Of a DNA stretch of 64,000 nt, positions 29,932-39,952 are shown one piece after another. Position 1 is the first letter of the stretch, and each line of letters opens with the position of its first letter. The stretch spans positions 3,910,556-3,974,555 of the forward strand of contig NZ_CM001558.1 in the NCBI RefSeq assembly GCF_000281895.1, in the 5' to 3' direction. The notes under the pieces are model-generated. The model saw only the letters and a program-made list of their open reading frames with translations. It was not told the origin of the DNA and did no database searches. A program made the translations under genes and the position numbers. This stretch comes from Pseudomonas fluorescens Q2-87 (lineage in GTDB: Bacteria; Pseudomonadota; Gammaproteobacteria; Pseudomonadales; Pseudomonadaceae).

Positions 29932-30090
29932 TGGCCTGCTCCTATCCTGTCAACGCTGGCTTCGACGGTGAGCACGGCGAGAGTCGTTGGCGAGTTCGCA
30001 AGATTGCGACAAGGCCTGCACGCTCCGGCGTTTCGCCAGCGAAGTCCTGAGCAATGGACCGCCACGAACCGTCGATGATTCCAACCGATC
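29932..30090. other. Gap between the two c-di-GMP genes
   Basis: Short non-coding stretch with no terminator-like hairpin, so read-through between the two same-strand genes is possible. Nothing else is seen. Confidence 0.3.
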
Positions 30091-31683
30091 TCAGCGATCC
30101 GAGCGTTCCAGCGCATCGAGCCCGCCTTCCAACGACAACACTGCCACACGATTGCGGCCGCTGTGCTTGGCCTGGTAAAGCGCCGCGTCGGCCCGTTGGA
30201 TAAACACCTCGACGCTGTCCAGGCTGCTGGGCACGAAGGCATAGCAGCCCAGGCTCACCGTCAGGAAACCGGTGGGAGAGCCGGAATGGGCGATGTGCTT
30301 GTCGATGATCCTATGGCGGATCTGCTCGGCCAGCGCCATGGCCCCGTGAAGATTGGTATCTGGCAGCAACACCGCGAATTCTTCGCCACCGTAACGCACC
30401 GCCAGGTCAGCCTTGCGATGGCAGCAGTCCTTGAGCACCGTCGCCACTTGCGCCAGGCAATGGTCCCCGGCGACATGCCCGTAGGTGTCGTTGTAGCGCT
30501 TGAAGAAATCGATATCGACCATGATCAGGCTCAGCGGGCTGCGCTGGCGGGCACCGCGCCCAAACTCGATGTCCAGCGCGCGCTCGAACAATCGCCGGTT
30601 CGCCAGGCCCGTCAGGCTGTCATGGGTGGCGATCAGTTCCAGCGCTTGCTGGGCCTCGCGCAGGTCTGCTTCGATCCGCTCGCTGTTGCGCACCTGGCGT
30701 ACGAATACCCAGCCGAACAGGCAAATCCCCAGGACCACCAGGGCCACGATGAGGCTCGATTGAAAGGCCCTGTCATGCCAGCCTGCCAGAATCGCGTCTT
30801 CGGACATGGCGGCGGTGACGACCAGCGGATAAGCCTGCAGATGTTGATGCCCATACAGCCTGACAATGCCGTCAACGTCAGACCGGATCATTGCATCGCC
30901 AGACATCCCCGTTGCCAGGTCATGCTTGAAAATATGCTCTTCCGCCAGCGGACGACCAATCCGCGCCTCATCGAAGGGCCGGCGTGCCAGCAATGTCCCA
31001 TCGGACAACGCCAGGCTCATCTCACCCTGATCGTCCAGGCTGAAGCTTTTGAAGAATCGATCGAAGTACGACATCTTGATCCCGGCCATCAGCACGCCTT
31101 GGAAGTTGCCGTCCTGGTCATTCAGGCGTCGTGAAATCGGGATGATCCAATCGCCGTTCTGGCGACTGCGAATCGCCGGCCCGACATGGCCGATCAAGGA
31201 CGCGTTCTGTTGGTGGAAAGTGAAATACTCGCGATCCGCCACCCCCGCCCCTCTTTGCAAATATTCGAAAGAGGTGGTGACCCAGTGACCGTTCTTATCG
31301 AACAGGAACAAACCGTGCAATTGCTCCAGCGACTGCACGCGCCGGGCAAAGGTTTGTTGCAAGCGTGGCTGTGTCGTCGGGCCGAACCCATCGACCTGAA
31401 TCCAGTCCGCCAGGCTGGCGAGGACCAGATCGGCCTGAAGAAACGTGTCCTGGGCCTGCTGCGCCATGGCCCGGGTAAGGTTGGCCGAGGCGATACGGGC
31501 CGATTGCAAGTCATAACGACGGGACTGCTCCAACTGCAGGTAGAGCAAACCACAAAGGCACAGGCACACCGCAGCGATAAACGTCACCGCTGCCTTGAGT
31601 AAAGGCAGGCGTTTGAGGTTACCGCCAGGGGCGTGGAACGGATCGATGATGGGGACTGGCAAGCGAATTCCTGAAGAGGACAA
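30091..31683 (-). CDS. Membrane diguanylate cyclase with double-Cache-type sensor
   Basis: A 530-residue protein. It has an N-terminal helix (about 25-45), then a periplasmic dCache-like sensor (FGPTTQPRLQQTFARRVQSL, REYFTFHQQNASLIGHVGP, GVLMAGIKMSYFDRFFKSFS). A second helix (about 290-312) leads to a GGDEF domain with RYGGEEFAVLLPDT. The RxxD inhibitory site is present (RKAD, five residues before GGEEF). It makes c-di-GMP in response to an unknown ligand. It lies upstream of, and in the same direction as, the hybrid GGDEF-EAL gene. Confidence 0.9.
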   Translation of the reverse strand: MSSSGIRLPVPIIDPFHAPGGNLKRLPLLKAAVTFIAAVCLCLCGLLYLQLEQSRRYDLQSARIASANLTRAMAQQAQDTFLQADLVLASLADWIQVDGFGPTTQPRLQQTFARRVQSLEQLHGLFLFDKNGHWVTTSFEYLQRGAGVADREYFTFHQQNASLIGHVGPAIRSRQNGDWIIPISRRLNDQDGNFQGVLMAGIKMSYFDRFFKSFSLDDQGEMSLALSDGTLLARRPFDEARIGRPLAEEHIFKHDLATGMSGDAMIRSDVDGIVRLYGHQHLQAYPLVVTAAMSEDAILAGWHDRAFQSSLIVALVVLGICLFGWVFVRQVRNSERIEADLREAQQALELIATHDSLTGLANRRLFERALDIEFGRGARQRSPLSLIMVDIDFFKRYNDTYGHVAGDHCLAQVATVLKDCCHRKADLAVRYGGEEFAVLLPDTNLHGAMALAEQIRHRIIDKHIAHSGSPTGFLTVSLGCYAFVPSSLDSVEVFIQRADAALYQAKHSGRNRVAVLSLEGGLDALERSDR

Positions 31684-32008
31684 AGCATGAGCAATTCGCC
31701 CAAAGCCCCCAATATCCGTGAGCTTATCCTACCGTTTGTGAGGCGGCAATTTGCCTTTGTTGCGCAGCCGATGGGTGGCGGAGTGGATCCAAAATCAAAC
31801 CCCAACGCCGCTGAAACCGGTGTGTGGCGGGGGATTGGCTCCTTGGGGCGACTGCGCAAAACGGGATGATCCGTCGATGATGATTCAACCTCGTATTTCA
31901 CGGTTTCGAAGAGCTGTTTTTTACAAGCAAACCTCGCCGGGGGCTATCTAAATTGCGTAACGCCCCCTAACTTAGATCGCCTTTGATTGCCAAGCGCCCC
32001 CGCCGACC
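31684..32008. other. Intergenic region before chrA
   Basis: About 325 bases between divergent genes, the centre AT-rich (31880-31950). Open frames here lack ribosome sites and known features. It presumably holds both promoters; I see no specific operator. Confidence 0.35.
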
Positions 32009-33364
32009 ATGAACAGACCGCCCCAAACCGTCGACGCCCCCCTGACTCGTCCCGCGACCGTCAGCCTGCGAGAAGCTTTCTGGTTCTGGCTCAAGCTGGG
32101 CTTCATCAGTTTTGGCGGGCCGGCGGGACAGATCTCGATCATGCATCAGGAACTGGTGGAGCGCCGACGGTGGATTTCCGAGCGGCGCTTCCTGCATGCG
32201 CTCAATTACTGCATGTTGTTACCGGGACCTGAAGCCCAGCAGTTGGCAACGTACCTGGGTTGGCTGATGCACCGCAGCTGGGGCGGGGTCATCGCAGGGG
32301 CGTTGTTTGTCCTGCCTTCGCTGTTCATCCTCATCGCATTGTCCTGGCTGTACGTCGCCTTCGGAGAAGTGCCGATAGTGGCAGGCGTTTTCTATGGCAT
32401 CAAACCGGCCGTGACGGCCATCGTGTTGCATGCCGCCCACCGTATCGGCTCCCGTGCACTCAAGAACGGTTGGCTGTTGGCGATCGCTGCGGCGTCATTC
32501 ACCGCGATATTTGCTTTTAACCTCCCGTTCCCGCTGATCGTGCTAGGTGCGGCTGTCATCGGTTACTTCGGCGGACGCTGGGCTCCAGGGAAATTCAGCC
32601 TGGGCGGTCACGATGCCAAGGAGCAATCCTTCGGCCCGGCCTTGATCGACGACGACACACCAACCCCGGATCACGCCCGTTTCAGCGCCTTCAGACTCGC
32701 TCGGCTGGTTGTCATCGGTGCCCTGCTCTGGGTATTGCCGATGGGGCTGCTGACGGCACTGTTCGGCTGGAGCGGGACGCTGACCCAAATGGCCTGGTTC
32801 TTTACCAAGGCCGCACTGCTGACGTTCGGTGGCGCCTATGCGGTTTTGCCTTACGTGTATCAGGGCGCCGTCGGACATTTCGGTTGGCTGACGCCGACGC
32901 AGATGATCGACGGCCTGGCCTTGGGCGAAACCACGCCCGGGCCATTGATCATGGTCGTGGCGTTCGTCGGTTTTGTCGGGGGTTATGTCATGCAGGTGTT
33001 CGGCCCCGAACAGGCCTTCCTCGCTGGCGCCGTGGCGGCCACGCTGGTGACCTGGTTTACGTTCCTGCCTTCGTTTCTGTTCATCCTGGCCGGCGGCCCA
33101 TTGGTCGAATCGACCCACAACGCGTTGAAATTCACTGCTCCGCTGACCGCGATTACCGCCGCGGTGGTCGGGGTGATCCTCAACCTCGCCTGTTTCTTCG
33201 GCTATCACGTGCTGTGGCCCAAAGGATTTTCCGGCGCGCTGGACTGGCCGTCAGCAATCATTGCCCTTGCCGCGGCCATTGCGCTGTTTCGCTACAAGCG
33301 CGGCGTTATCCAAGTATTGGTGGCGTGCGGGTTGGCCGGGTTGGCGGTGCATTTGCTGCGCTAG
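32009..33364 (+). CDS. chrA: Chromate efflux transporter ChrA
   Basis: A 451-residue inner-membrane protein with two homologous CHR halves. The first has FGGPAGQISIMHQELVERRR and LPGPEAQQLATYLGW, the second TFGGAYAVLPYVYQG and LGETTPGPLIMVVAFVGF. The long (two-domain) form expels chromate by antiport in known members. The start is ATG at 32009. No chrB regulator is adjacent, so control is not visible. Confidence 0.92.
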   Translation: MNRPPQTVDAPLTRPATVSLREAFWFWLKLGFISFGGPAGQISIMHQELVERRRWISERRFLHALNYCMLLPGPEAQQLATYLGWLMHRSWGGVIAGALFVLPSLFILIALSWLYVAFGEVPIVAGVFYGIKPAVTAIVLHAAHRIGSRALKNGWLLAIAAASFTAIFAFNLPFPLIVLGAAVIGYFGGRWAPGKFSLGGHDAKEQSFGPALIDDDTPTPDHARFSAFRLARLVVIGALLWVLPMGLLTALFGWSGTLTQMAWFFTKAALLTFGGAYAVLPYVYQGAVGHFGWLTPTQMIDGLALGETTPGPLIMVVAFVGFVGGYVMQVFGPEQAFLAGAVAATLVTWFTFLPSFLFILAGGPLVESTHNALKFTAPLTAITAAVVGVILNLACFFGYHVLWPKGFSGALDWPSAIIALAAAIALFRYKRGVIQVLVACGLAGLAVHLLR

Positions 33365-33469
33365 GGAGACGGTGGCGACCACGATTGCGAGATCGCCTCA
33401 TGACCCAGCGCAAATGCCATCCCCCCCTCATCGGCTAAGCTCAACCTATCATCAAGACAGGGAATCGAC

Positions 33470-33955
33470 ATGAGCAAGGCAGACCAGCTAGCGGCCAAAC
33501 TGAGGCAAACCCAGCAAACCCGTGCCGACACCGACAATTGCGCCGACCTGGCAATCGAACATTGGCCCGCCCAGGTCTACGAGCTGTACCGTCAGATCGA
33601 AACGTGGCTGGCGCCGGTGTGCGAGGCCGGCCTGGATATCCGGCGCAACCCTACCCACGTGTTCGAAAGCCATTCCAGCAGTTCGACGTACCACTACGCC
33701 ATCGATCAGCTGATCATCGAAGGCAACCATCGACGCATCACCCTTGACCCAATCGCGCGCTTCTCGGCCAAAGGAGACGGCTGCATCGAGATCCACATGA
33801 AAGGACAGGAGCATTGTCTTTTACGGACATTGGGCGAGCATGGCGAATCGTTGTGGCATATCCAGGCGCTGCGCTCGGCCGGAAAACAGCCCGACCCCGT
33901 GGCGTTGGACGAGGACGCGCTGCTGTCATTGATCGAGGAAGGCCTGGGGCTATAA
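33470..33955 (+). CDS. Conserved hypothetical protein, 161 aa
   Basis: The start is ATG at 33470, after GACAGGGAATCGAC. The N-terminus is helical (KADQLAAKLRQTQQTRAD), then a mixed alpha/beta body (THVFESHSSSSTYHYAIDQL and ITLDPIARFSAKGDGCIEIH) and an acidic C-terminus (LDEDALLSLIEEGLGL). No signal or membrane segment. I do not recognise a family. Coding is supported by codon bias and by the lack of any longer alternative. Confidence 0.65.
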   Translation: MSKADQLAAKLRQTQQTRADTDNCADLAIEHWPAQVYELYRQIETWLAPVCEAGLDIRRNPTHVFESHSSSSTYHYAIDQLIIEGNHRRITLDPIARFSAKGDGCIEIHMKGQEHCLLRTLGEHGESLWHIQALRSAGKQPDPVALDEDALLSLIEEGLGL

Positions 33956-34003
33956 CGCGAATGGGCAGCCCTGAGACTGCCCACTGTTGTAGCGCAACAC
34001 CGA

Positions 34004-34282
34004 CTAGAGGCTGATCCGTGTGGCCGATTCGGGCACGGGATCAACAGGCTCCCTTCGCGTTGCCCCTGCCGTTTGCCGTCCCAGCAGAACACTCAGGGCG
34101 TTGTCGATCTCGTCAGCCGCGCCGTTTGCGTACCGCGCATCGGCCCAACCCCAGTAATGATCAGCCATCAACCCACCCACCGCTTGTGCGCACAGCTCAT
34201 CGCTGCTGATGCCCATTTTTCCGGCAGCAGCGATCACCGCCATAAGGGCCTGTTCCAATTGAGAAATTCTCTCGGTAGCCAC
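34004..34282 (-). CDS. Hypothetical protein, 92 aa
   Basis: The predicted soluble protein begins MATERISQLEQALMAVIAAAG and contains GGLMADHYWGWADARYANGA. It is helical and mildly acidic with a Pro/Arg tail. It converges with the 161-aa gene. No recognised family; coding is plausible but not certain. Confidence 0.5.
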   Translation of the reverse strand: MATERISQLEQALMAVIAAAGKMGISSDELCAQAVGGLMADHYWGWADARYANGAADEIDNALSVLLGRQTAGATRREPVDPVPESATRISL

Positions 34283-34400
34283 AACTAATCAACTCGACTG
34301 ATCGTTGAGCGAAGCTTACCAAGATATCAATGTGCCACCAACTCCAGGCGCCCAATGGTCATTCCAATCATTGCCTTTGGCGTTGGACCGGCGCGGCTGA

Positions 34401-35630
34401 TCAACCCGCCGTGTTGTAGCTCACTGCGCGGCGCAGCGATGAACAATCCCGACGGGCCGCGCGCGCCGCCAGAACACTCAAAACCGCAGCAACGCAGAGC
34501 ACGGCGGCGCTGGTTTCGAAGGTCGCCTGGTAGCCACTCAGGTCAAACAGAATGCCGCCCATTGTTGCACCCGCCGCGATAGCAAGCTGGACGATGGCGA
34601 CCATCAGCCCGCCCCCCGCTTCGGCGTTATCCGGTAGCGTTCGCGCCAGCCAGGTCCACCAACCAACAGGGGCTGCCGTGGCCACCAGCCCCCAGAGGCC
34701 GAGCAGTAGGGTCGTGATCGTCATCGACTGTGCAAACCACATCAGGGCAATGGCGATTGCAGCCATCAACAGGGGAATGACCACGAGTGTTCGATACAGA
34801 CCGTTCTTCAGGAGTGCGCCGATCAGGAAGGTTCCCAGCAAACCTGCCATTCCGATCACCAGCAGCATGAAGGACAGCATGGGAACGCTCACCTGCGTCA
34901 CCGTTTCCAGAAACGGTCGCAGATACGTGAACAGCATGAACTGGCCCATGAAGAACGCGCTGACCGCCAGCATGCCCAGCGCAACGGGCGCGCGGGTCAT
35001 TAACTTAAAGACGTTGCCACTGCCTTTCTTCGTTCGTGAATGCATGGAGGGCAGGCGTAACAGCAGCCAGACCAGCGCCACCGCCGCAACAGGCACGATG
35101 CAAAAGAACGCGCCCCGCCAACCGATGATCGCCCCGAGGAAGCTGCCCAACGGTGCCGCCACCACCGTCGCCAGGGCATTGCCGCCATTGACGACGGCCA
35201 ATGCCCGCGGCACTTGATCGTCCGGTACCAGCCGCATGGCCGTGGCGGCCGACAGCGACCAGAAACCGCCAATCGCCACGCCGATCAACGCGCGGCCCAG
35301 CATGAACGTCGTGTAATTCGGAGCCAGCGCGACCACGGTTCCAGACACGATCATCAGCAGCGTCAATCCTGACAACAGCCACTTGCGGTCGATCCGGGCG
35401 GCAATCGAAGCGATGAACAGACTGGCAATCAAGGCGAAGGCGCCGGAGACGGCAATGCCTTGGCCGGCCTGCCCTTCGCTGACGTGAAGGGCAGCCGCAA
35501 TCGGTGTCAGCAGGCTGACCGGCATGAACTCCGACGCAACAAGGGCGAACGCGGCGAGCGACATGGCGAGTACGGCACCCCAGGCGGGTTGGCCTGGTGG
35601 TTTCGGCAATGAGGTATCGGTCATTGGCAT
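34401..35630 (-). CDS. MFS transporter (DHA1 family)
   Basis: A 409-residue carrier with 12 predicted helices. PAWGAVLAMSLAAFALVASE and FMPVSLLTPIAAALHVSEGQ mark helix 1 and its loop; ARIDRKWLLSGLTLLMIVSG is the conserved loop 2-3. I start at MPMTDTSLPK (35630), just after AAAGG; the longer frame to 35798 runs into the divergent promoter. It is divergent from an AraC regulator (start 35910), the usual layout of a regulated efflux pump. Confidence 0.82.
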   Translation of the reverse strand: MPMTDTSLPKPPGQPAWGAVLAMSLAAFALVASEFMPVSLLTPIAAALHVSEGQAGQGIAVSGAFALIASLFIASIAARIDRKWLLSGLTLLMIVSGTVVALAPNYTTFMLGRALIGVAIGGFWSLSAATAMRLVPDDQVPRALAVVNGGNALATVVAAPLGSFLGAIIGWRGAFFCIVPVAAVALVWLLLRLPSMHSRTKKGSGNVFKLMTRAPVALGMLAVSAFFMGQFMLFTYLRPFLETVTQVSVPMLSFMLLVIGMAGLLGTFLIGALLKNGLYRTLVVIPLLMAAIAIALMWFAQSMTITTLLLGLWGLVATAAPVGWWTWLARTLPDNAEAGGGLMVAIVQLAIAAGATMGGILFDLSGYQATFETSAAVLCVAAVLSVLAARAARRDCSSLRRAVSYNTAG

Positions 35631-35909
35631 TGGACCTTTGAGTTTCTTGGTGGACTTGAAAATCGGCGGCGCACTTCGCGATCCCTGAAGGCCAGGTGTT
35701 GCCTGCGCAGGTTCGAACACGTATTGGGTAACGCCCTCCTGAGTCAGGTTGGATTGCATTCTCAAGGCCCGACCTGGATCACAGGTAGCGCAATGCACTG
35801 GTTTTTTTGCCCGATCCTATGAGTTCGTCCATTTCGTGTAGGCAGCGCTTCGCTTGGCGGGTTAATGTCCTGCCTATAGCTCTTAACCGAACATGGCACC
35901 GACCCCACC

Positions 35910-36827
35910 ATGGCAAGCCAACGCAGATCCCTACAAGAGACGCTCGCCGACCTCATTGGCGCCCGCACCCCACAGCCAGGCGACTTTGAAATGCCGATTG
36001 CCGGGCTCAGCTTTTTCCGCCGTGAAGCCCCGGCGGCGCCCGTCATTTGCATGATCGAACCGAGCATCGTGCTCGTGGCTCAAGGCGTGAAGCAGGCTTG
36101 GGTAGGCGGCAAGGCGTACGGGTACGATACCGGACGCTTCCTCATGACCTCGCTGGATATTCCCGCCAACTCGGAAGTGTTGATGGCGAGCCCGGAGACG
36201 CCCTGTCTTGGGCTGGTCTTGAAGCTCGATCTGCGCATGGTTGCCGATCTGGTCGCTCAAGGGGGCCTGGCACCGCACCGTGATCGGCCCGTCGGGATCG
36301 GCGCGGGAATCGGCACCACAACGGCCGACTTGCTGGCGCCGTTCGTGCGCCTGCTGGCATTGCTCGATGAGCCCGAAGCGATTCCGGTACTGGCGCCGCT
36401 GATCCAGCGTGAGATTCACTACCGGCTTTTGATGAGCGACCAAGCCGCCCGCCTGCGGCAGATCGCTTCCGTGGACAGCCAGGGCTACCGGATCGCAAAG
36501 GCCATCGACTGGTTGAAGTTCAACTACACCGAGCCCGTGCGCGTTGAAGAGCTGGCGGCGCGCGTGCAAATGAGCGCCCCTACGTTTCACCACCACTTCC
36601 GCCAGCTCACAGCGATGAGCCCACTGCAATATCAAAAGTGGCTGCGATTGAATGAAGCAAAACGCCTGATGCTCAGCGAGCACCTGGACGTGGCAAGCGC
36701 GGCCTTCAAAGTGGGCTATGAAAGCCCTTCCCAGTTCAGCCGAGAATATGCCCGCCTGTTCGGCGCGCCGCCCAAGCGGGATATTGCGGCATTGCGACAG
36801 CCGGGCAGCAAGCGCGAGGTTGTTTGA
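35910..36827 (+). CDS. AraC-family transcriptional regulator (cupin N-domain)
   Basis: A 305-residue regulator. The N-terminal domain has LSFFRREAPAAPVICMIEPS and IVLVAQGVKQAWVGGKAYGY, typical of the AraC_N/cupin_6 group. The C-terminal DNA-binding part has VRVEELAARVQMSAPTFHHHF and LDVASAAFKVGYESPSQFSR, ending with RLFGAPPKRDI. It lies divergent from the MFS gene and very likely controls it. Confidence 0.88.
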   Translation: MASQRRSLQETLADLIGARTPQPGDFEMPIAGLSFFRREAPAAPVICMIEPSIVLVAQGVKQAWVGGKAYGYDTGRFLMTSLDIPANSEVLMASPETPCLGLVLKLDLRMVADLVAQGGLAPHRDRPVGIGAGIGTTTADLLAPFVRLLALLDEPEAIPVLAPLIQREIHYRLLMSDQAARLRQIASVDSQGYRIAKAIDWLKFNYTEPVRVEELAARVQMSAPTFHHHFRQLTAMSPLQYQKWLRLNEAKRLMLSEHLDVASAAFKVGYESPSQFSREYARLFGAPPKRDIAALRQPGSKREVV

Positions 36828-36855
36828 TTCATTCAGGCTGCTTGGTTTTCCATTC

Positions 36856-36883
36856 GTGGCGAGGGGATAAATCACCTCGCCAC
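36856..36883. repeat. Small palindrome (REP-like/terminator)
   Basis: GTGGCGAGG/CCTCGCCAC with a GGATAAATCA loop. GTGGCGAGGGGAT is a frequent intergenic motif in the fluorescens group. It lies between the converging AraC and racemase genes and may stop transcription. Confidence 0.65.
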
Positions 36884-36904
36884 AGCTGCTGTGCTCGACT
36901 GTAA

Positions 36905-38422
36905 CTACAGTGTTTCAACTCCCTCCAAGTTCCCCAGGACGCTCACCGGCTTATCGGTCTTTTCTGCCAACCCGATACACTTCAACGCCAGGATCATCGT
37001 TGGATCAACGAGCGTCACCGTGTGCCCATTGATGTTGAACGCCTCACAGTGCTCAAACAACAGCGGTAACTCCGTACATCCCAGGATCAGAACCTGCGCG
37101 CCCAACTCGCAGAGATGCTCGGCCGCTAAAGACAGTTGCTCCTTGCACAGCCCTTGAGTGAAACCGGCCTTGATACCCCGTGGGCCGTAGATGGCTTCCA
37201 TGACCATCGCCTGGTAATCGACGCCGGGCGTAAGGAGCTGAACCCCGGCGCGACGCGCGGCCTGATGATAGACCTGGCTCTGCACGGTACCGGATGTCGC
37301 CAACAGCCCTATCGCCTTGCCCGTACCGTATGTATGCGCTATCCACTCCACCGTCTCGGTCAGCATGTTCACGATGGGTATGCGCAGGTGCGCCTGGATG
37401 CGCTCGACAAAAGCATGAGCGGTATTGCAGGGAATCGCGATGGCATTCGCACCCGCGCTTTCGAGACGTTTGCAAGCAGCGTACATCGCCAGGGTCGGAT
37501 CGGTTTCGTCCCGCAGCAGGTTGGCTGTTCGGTCCGGTATTTGCGGGTTTTGCTCGACGACCATCTTGATGTGGTCCTGATCCTTTCCTGCCGGCGTATT
37601 GGCTACGACCTTGGCCATGAAATCTACCGTGGCGGCAGGCCCGACGCCGCCGACGATGCCCAGCTTGAAGGACAGACGCCTGGGTTGCTGATCCAGCGTC
37701 GCGAAGTCGGCGTAGATCTCGTTGCTGTCCAGCACGCTGATGCCGCGCCGCTGCAAGTCGGCACAGACCAGGGAAAGTTCGGTCATCCCGGGCAAAACTA
37801 CCGCTGCGCCTTGGGCTTGTAGCGAAAGGCAAGCCTGGTAAACCGCCTCAATTGGTACGCCTTCCAGGTGGCCGTCCTTGATCCCGTTAACGCCGTACAT
37901 CGCCTCCATCAGCCCCGATTGAGCGTCAGTGTCGGGATAGACAATCTTGAAGTCCTGGGCGAAGTACCGTTCGAACAAGCCGCAATGGCGGACGAAGTCG
38001 GAGGCGATAATCCCCAGTGTCGCCTGGGGCGCAACCGTGCGGCGGACGTGCCGGCTCAAGGCAGCCATCATGTCCAGCACGGGAATGCCCAGTTCCTCTT
38101 CGATCTCAGCGCGGAAGGTCTGGCTGGCGAAGCACGGCAGCATCACCGCATCGAAACCACTTTGCTCGAACGATTTGCACACCTGGAACGCATAGAATTT
38201 GCGCGACGTCATGCTCGCGCCCTGGTCCAGGGGCAGCAACACATCCTTGAAGGGGTGCTGCTCGAAAAGGAAGTGGTAGCGACCTTGATCCTCGAGCACG
38301 GCCCGGGACTTGACCAACTTGTAGAACAGATCGCCCCCGGCCAGCGACCCAAGCCCACCGACGATACCCAACTTGCGAACAATAGAACCCTTGTGGCTCG
38401 CCTTCGCTTTGACCTTCATCAT
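36905..38422 (-). CDS. Tandem aspartate/glutamate racemase-family fusion protein
   Basis: A 505-residue protein made of two racemase domains in tandem. Domain 1 begins KLGIVGGLGSLAGGDLFYKL (about 15) and domain 2 KLGIVGGVGPAATVDFMAKV (about 255). Active racemases use two cysteines. Domain 2 has both (IAIPCNTAHAF and LILGCTELPLL). Domain 1 keeps the first (VMLPCFASQTF) but has VVLPGMTELSL at the second site, Gly instead of Cys. Domain 1 therefore probably cannot racemise. The start is at 38422/38419 after GAGGAG. It lies 7 bases downstream of the symporter gene, same strand, so an operon for import and conversion of acidic amino acids is likely. Confidence 0.85.
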   Translation of the reverse strand: MMKVKAKASHKGSIVRKLGIVGGLGSLAGGDLFYKLVKSRAVLEDQGRYHFLFEQHPFKDVLLPLDQGASMTSRKFYAFQVCKSFEQSGFDAVMLPCFASQTFRAEIEEELGIPVLDMMAALSRHVRRTVAPQATLGIIASDFVRHCGLFERYFAQDFKIVYPDTDAQSGLMEAMYGVNGIKDGHLEGVPIEAVYQACLSLQAQGAAVVLPGMTELSLVCADLQRRGISVLDSNEIYADFATLDQQPRRLSFKLGIVGGVGPAATVDFMAKVVANTPAGKDQDHIKMVVEQNPQIPDRTANLLRDETDPTLAMYAACKRLESAGANAIAIPCNTAHAFVERIQAHLRIPIVNMLTETVEWIAHTYGTGKAIGLLATSGTVQSQVYHQAARRAGVQLLTPGVDYQAMVMEAIYGPRGIKAGFTQGLCKEQLSLAAEHLCELGAQVLILGCTELPLLFEHCEAFNINGHTVTLVDPTMILALKCIGLAEKTDKPVSVLGNLEGVETL

Positions 38423-38429
38423 GCGCTCC

Positions 38430-39725
38430 TCAAACAACCGGAACCGGTGCGGATCGAGACCGAACGGGAGCCTGCACGTTATCGTCCTCGATGGTCTCGT
38501 CGAGAGGCTCGGACTGGGCGACAACAGCCGTCGCGATGCTGTTACCCACCACGTTGGTGGCGGTGCGCGCCATATCCAGGAACTGGTCGATGCCGATGAT
38601 CAGCAGCAGCCCCGCCTCGGGAAGATTGAACATCGGCAACGTGGCCGCGACCACGACGACCGAAGCGCGGGCAACACCGGCCATGCCCTTGCTGGTGATC
38701 ATCAGCGTCAGAAGAATAAGCAGTTGCTGAGTGAAACTCAGCTCAATGTTGTAGGCCTAGGCGATGAACAGGATGGCGAACGCCTGGTACATCATGGAGC
38801 CGTCCAGGTTGAACGAGTAACCCAGGGGCAATACGAAACTGGAGACGCGTTTGGGGGCGCCGAACTTCTCCAGCGCTTCAATGGTTTTCGGATAAGCGGA
38901 CTCGCTGCTGGCAGTCGAAAAAGCCAGGAGAATCGGCTCGCGAATGAGCTTGCCAAGCCGCCAAACGGAACGCCCCAGGAACAGGTACCCGGCACCGAAC
39001 AACAGTGCCCAGAGGATCAGAATCCCGAGGTAGAACTCCGCGATCAGCTTGCCGTAATCCACCAGCAAGCCAAGCCCTTGGGTGGTGATTGCCGAAGCAA
39101 TGGCGGCGAAAACCCCGATCGGTGCGAAAGCCATCACGAAGTCGGTAATCCTGAACATCACCTTCGCCAGTTCTTCGATGGCGTCCGTGATCCGGGTATA
39201 TCCGGCCCGTTTCACACCGGCAAGGGCAAAGCCGAAGAACAGCGAGAACACCACGATCTGCAAAATCTCATTGTTGGCCATGGCCTCGGCGATGCTGCGT
39301 GGAAACACATGGCCAATGAACGCCTTGAGGCTGAAGTCACCGGTATTGACCGGCACGGCAACTGCCGCGTGCTGGGCCACGTCCATATTCAGCCCGGCCC
39401 CGGGTTGGAACAGATTGACCAGACCCATCCCAATCAATAGCGATACAAGCGACGCCGTTACGAACCACGCCATCGCCCGGGCACCGATTCTTCCGACGGA
39501 TCGGGAATTGCCCATACTGGCGATGCCCCCCACCAGTGTCGCGAAGACCAGGGGCGCGATGATCATTTTGATCATGCGCAAGAAAATATCGGTGGCCATC
39601 GAGAAGTACCCAGCCATCTCTTTGGCACTTTGCTCGCTCCCTGCGAAATGGTGACACGCCCAACCGACCAGTACGCCCAAGGCAATGCCCATTGCAATTC
39701 GACGTGGGAGCTTATTCTTCTTCAC
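38430..39725 (-). pseudogene. Dicarboxylate/glutamate:cation symporter, broken by one amber codon
   Basis: The full frame codes 431 residues of a GltP/DctA-type symporter (KMIIAPLVFATLVGGIASMG, then SFNLDGSMMYQAFAILFIA). After FAILFIA there is a TAG at 38757-38759. The same frame then continues AYNIELSFTQQLLILLTLMI and TSKGMAGVARASVVVVAATL, ending near 38430. Family members have Gln (CAG) at the stop position, so a single C-to-T change explains it. Unless the codon is suppressed or is a sequencing error, the last ~110 residues, which include substrate-site segments, are lost. The racemase gene follows directly. Confidence 0.88.
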
Positions 39726-39952
39726 GGTTCTGTCCTCAAGTAGTTCTTGGAGTTTTTTACTTGGCAGGAATCAAGTGGCGGCCCCCATGCCCTACGCGGC
39801 ACAGTGGCTTCGAAAGTGATTCTAAGGGGCGCATCCAGAGGCATGATGAGTAATCCAGATCAGCCCATGCGCTTTTGGAATAGTTGGTCAAATGCCGCTA
39901 TAAACCCGGTGATTGCGCAGTAAGATGGCGCACCGACCGCGGGAGATTCGAG

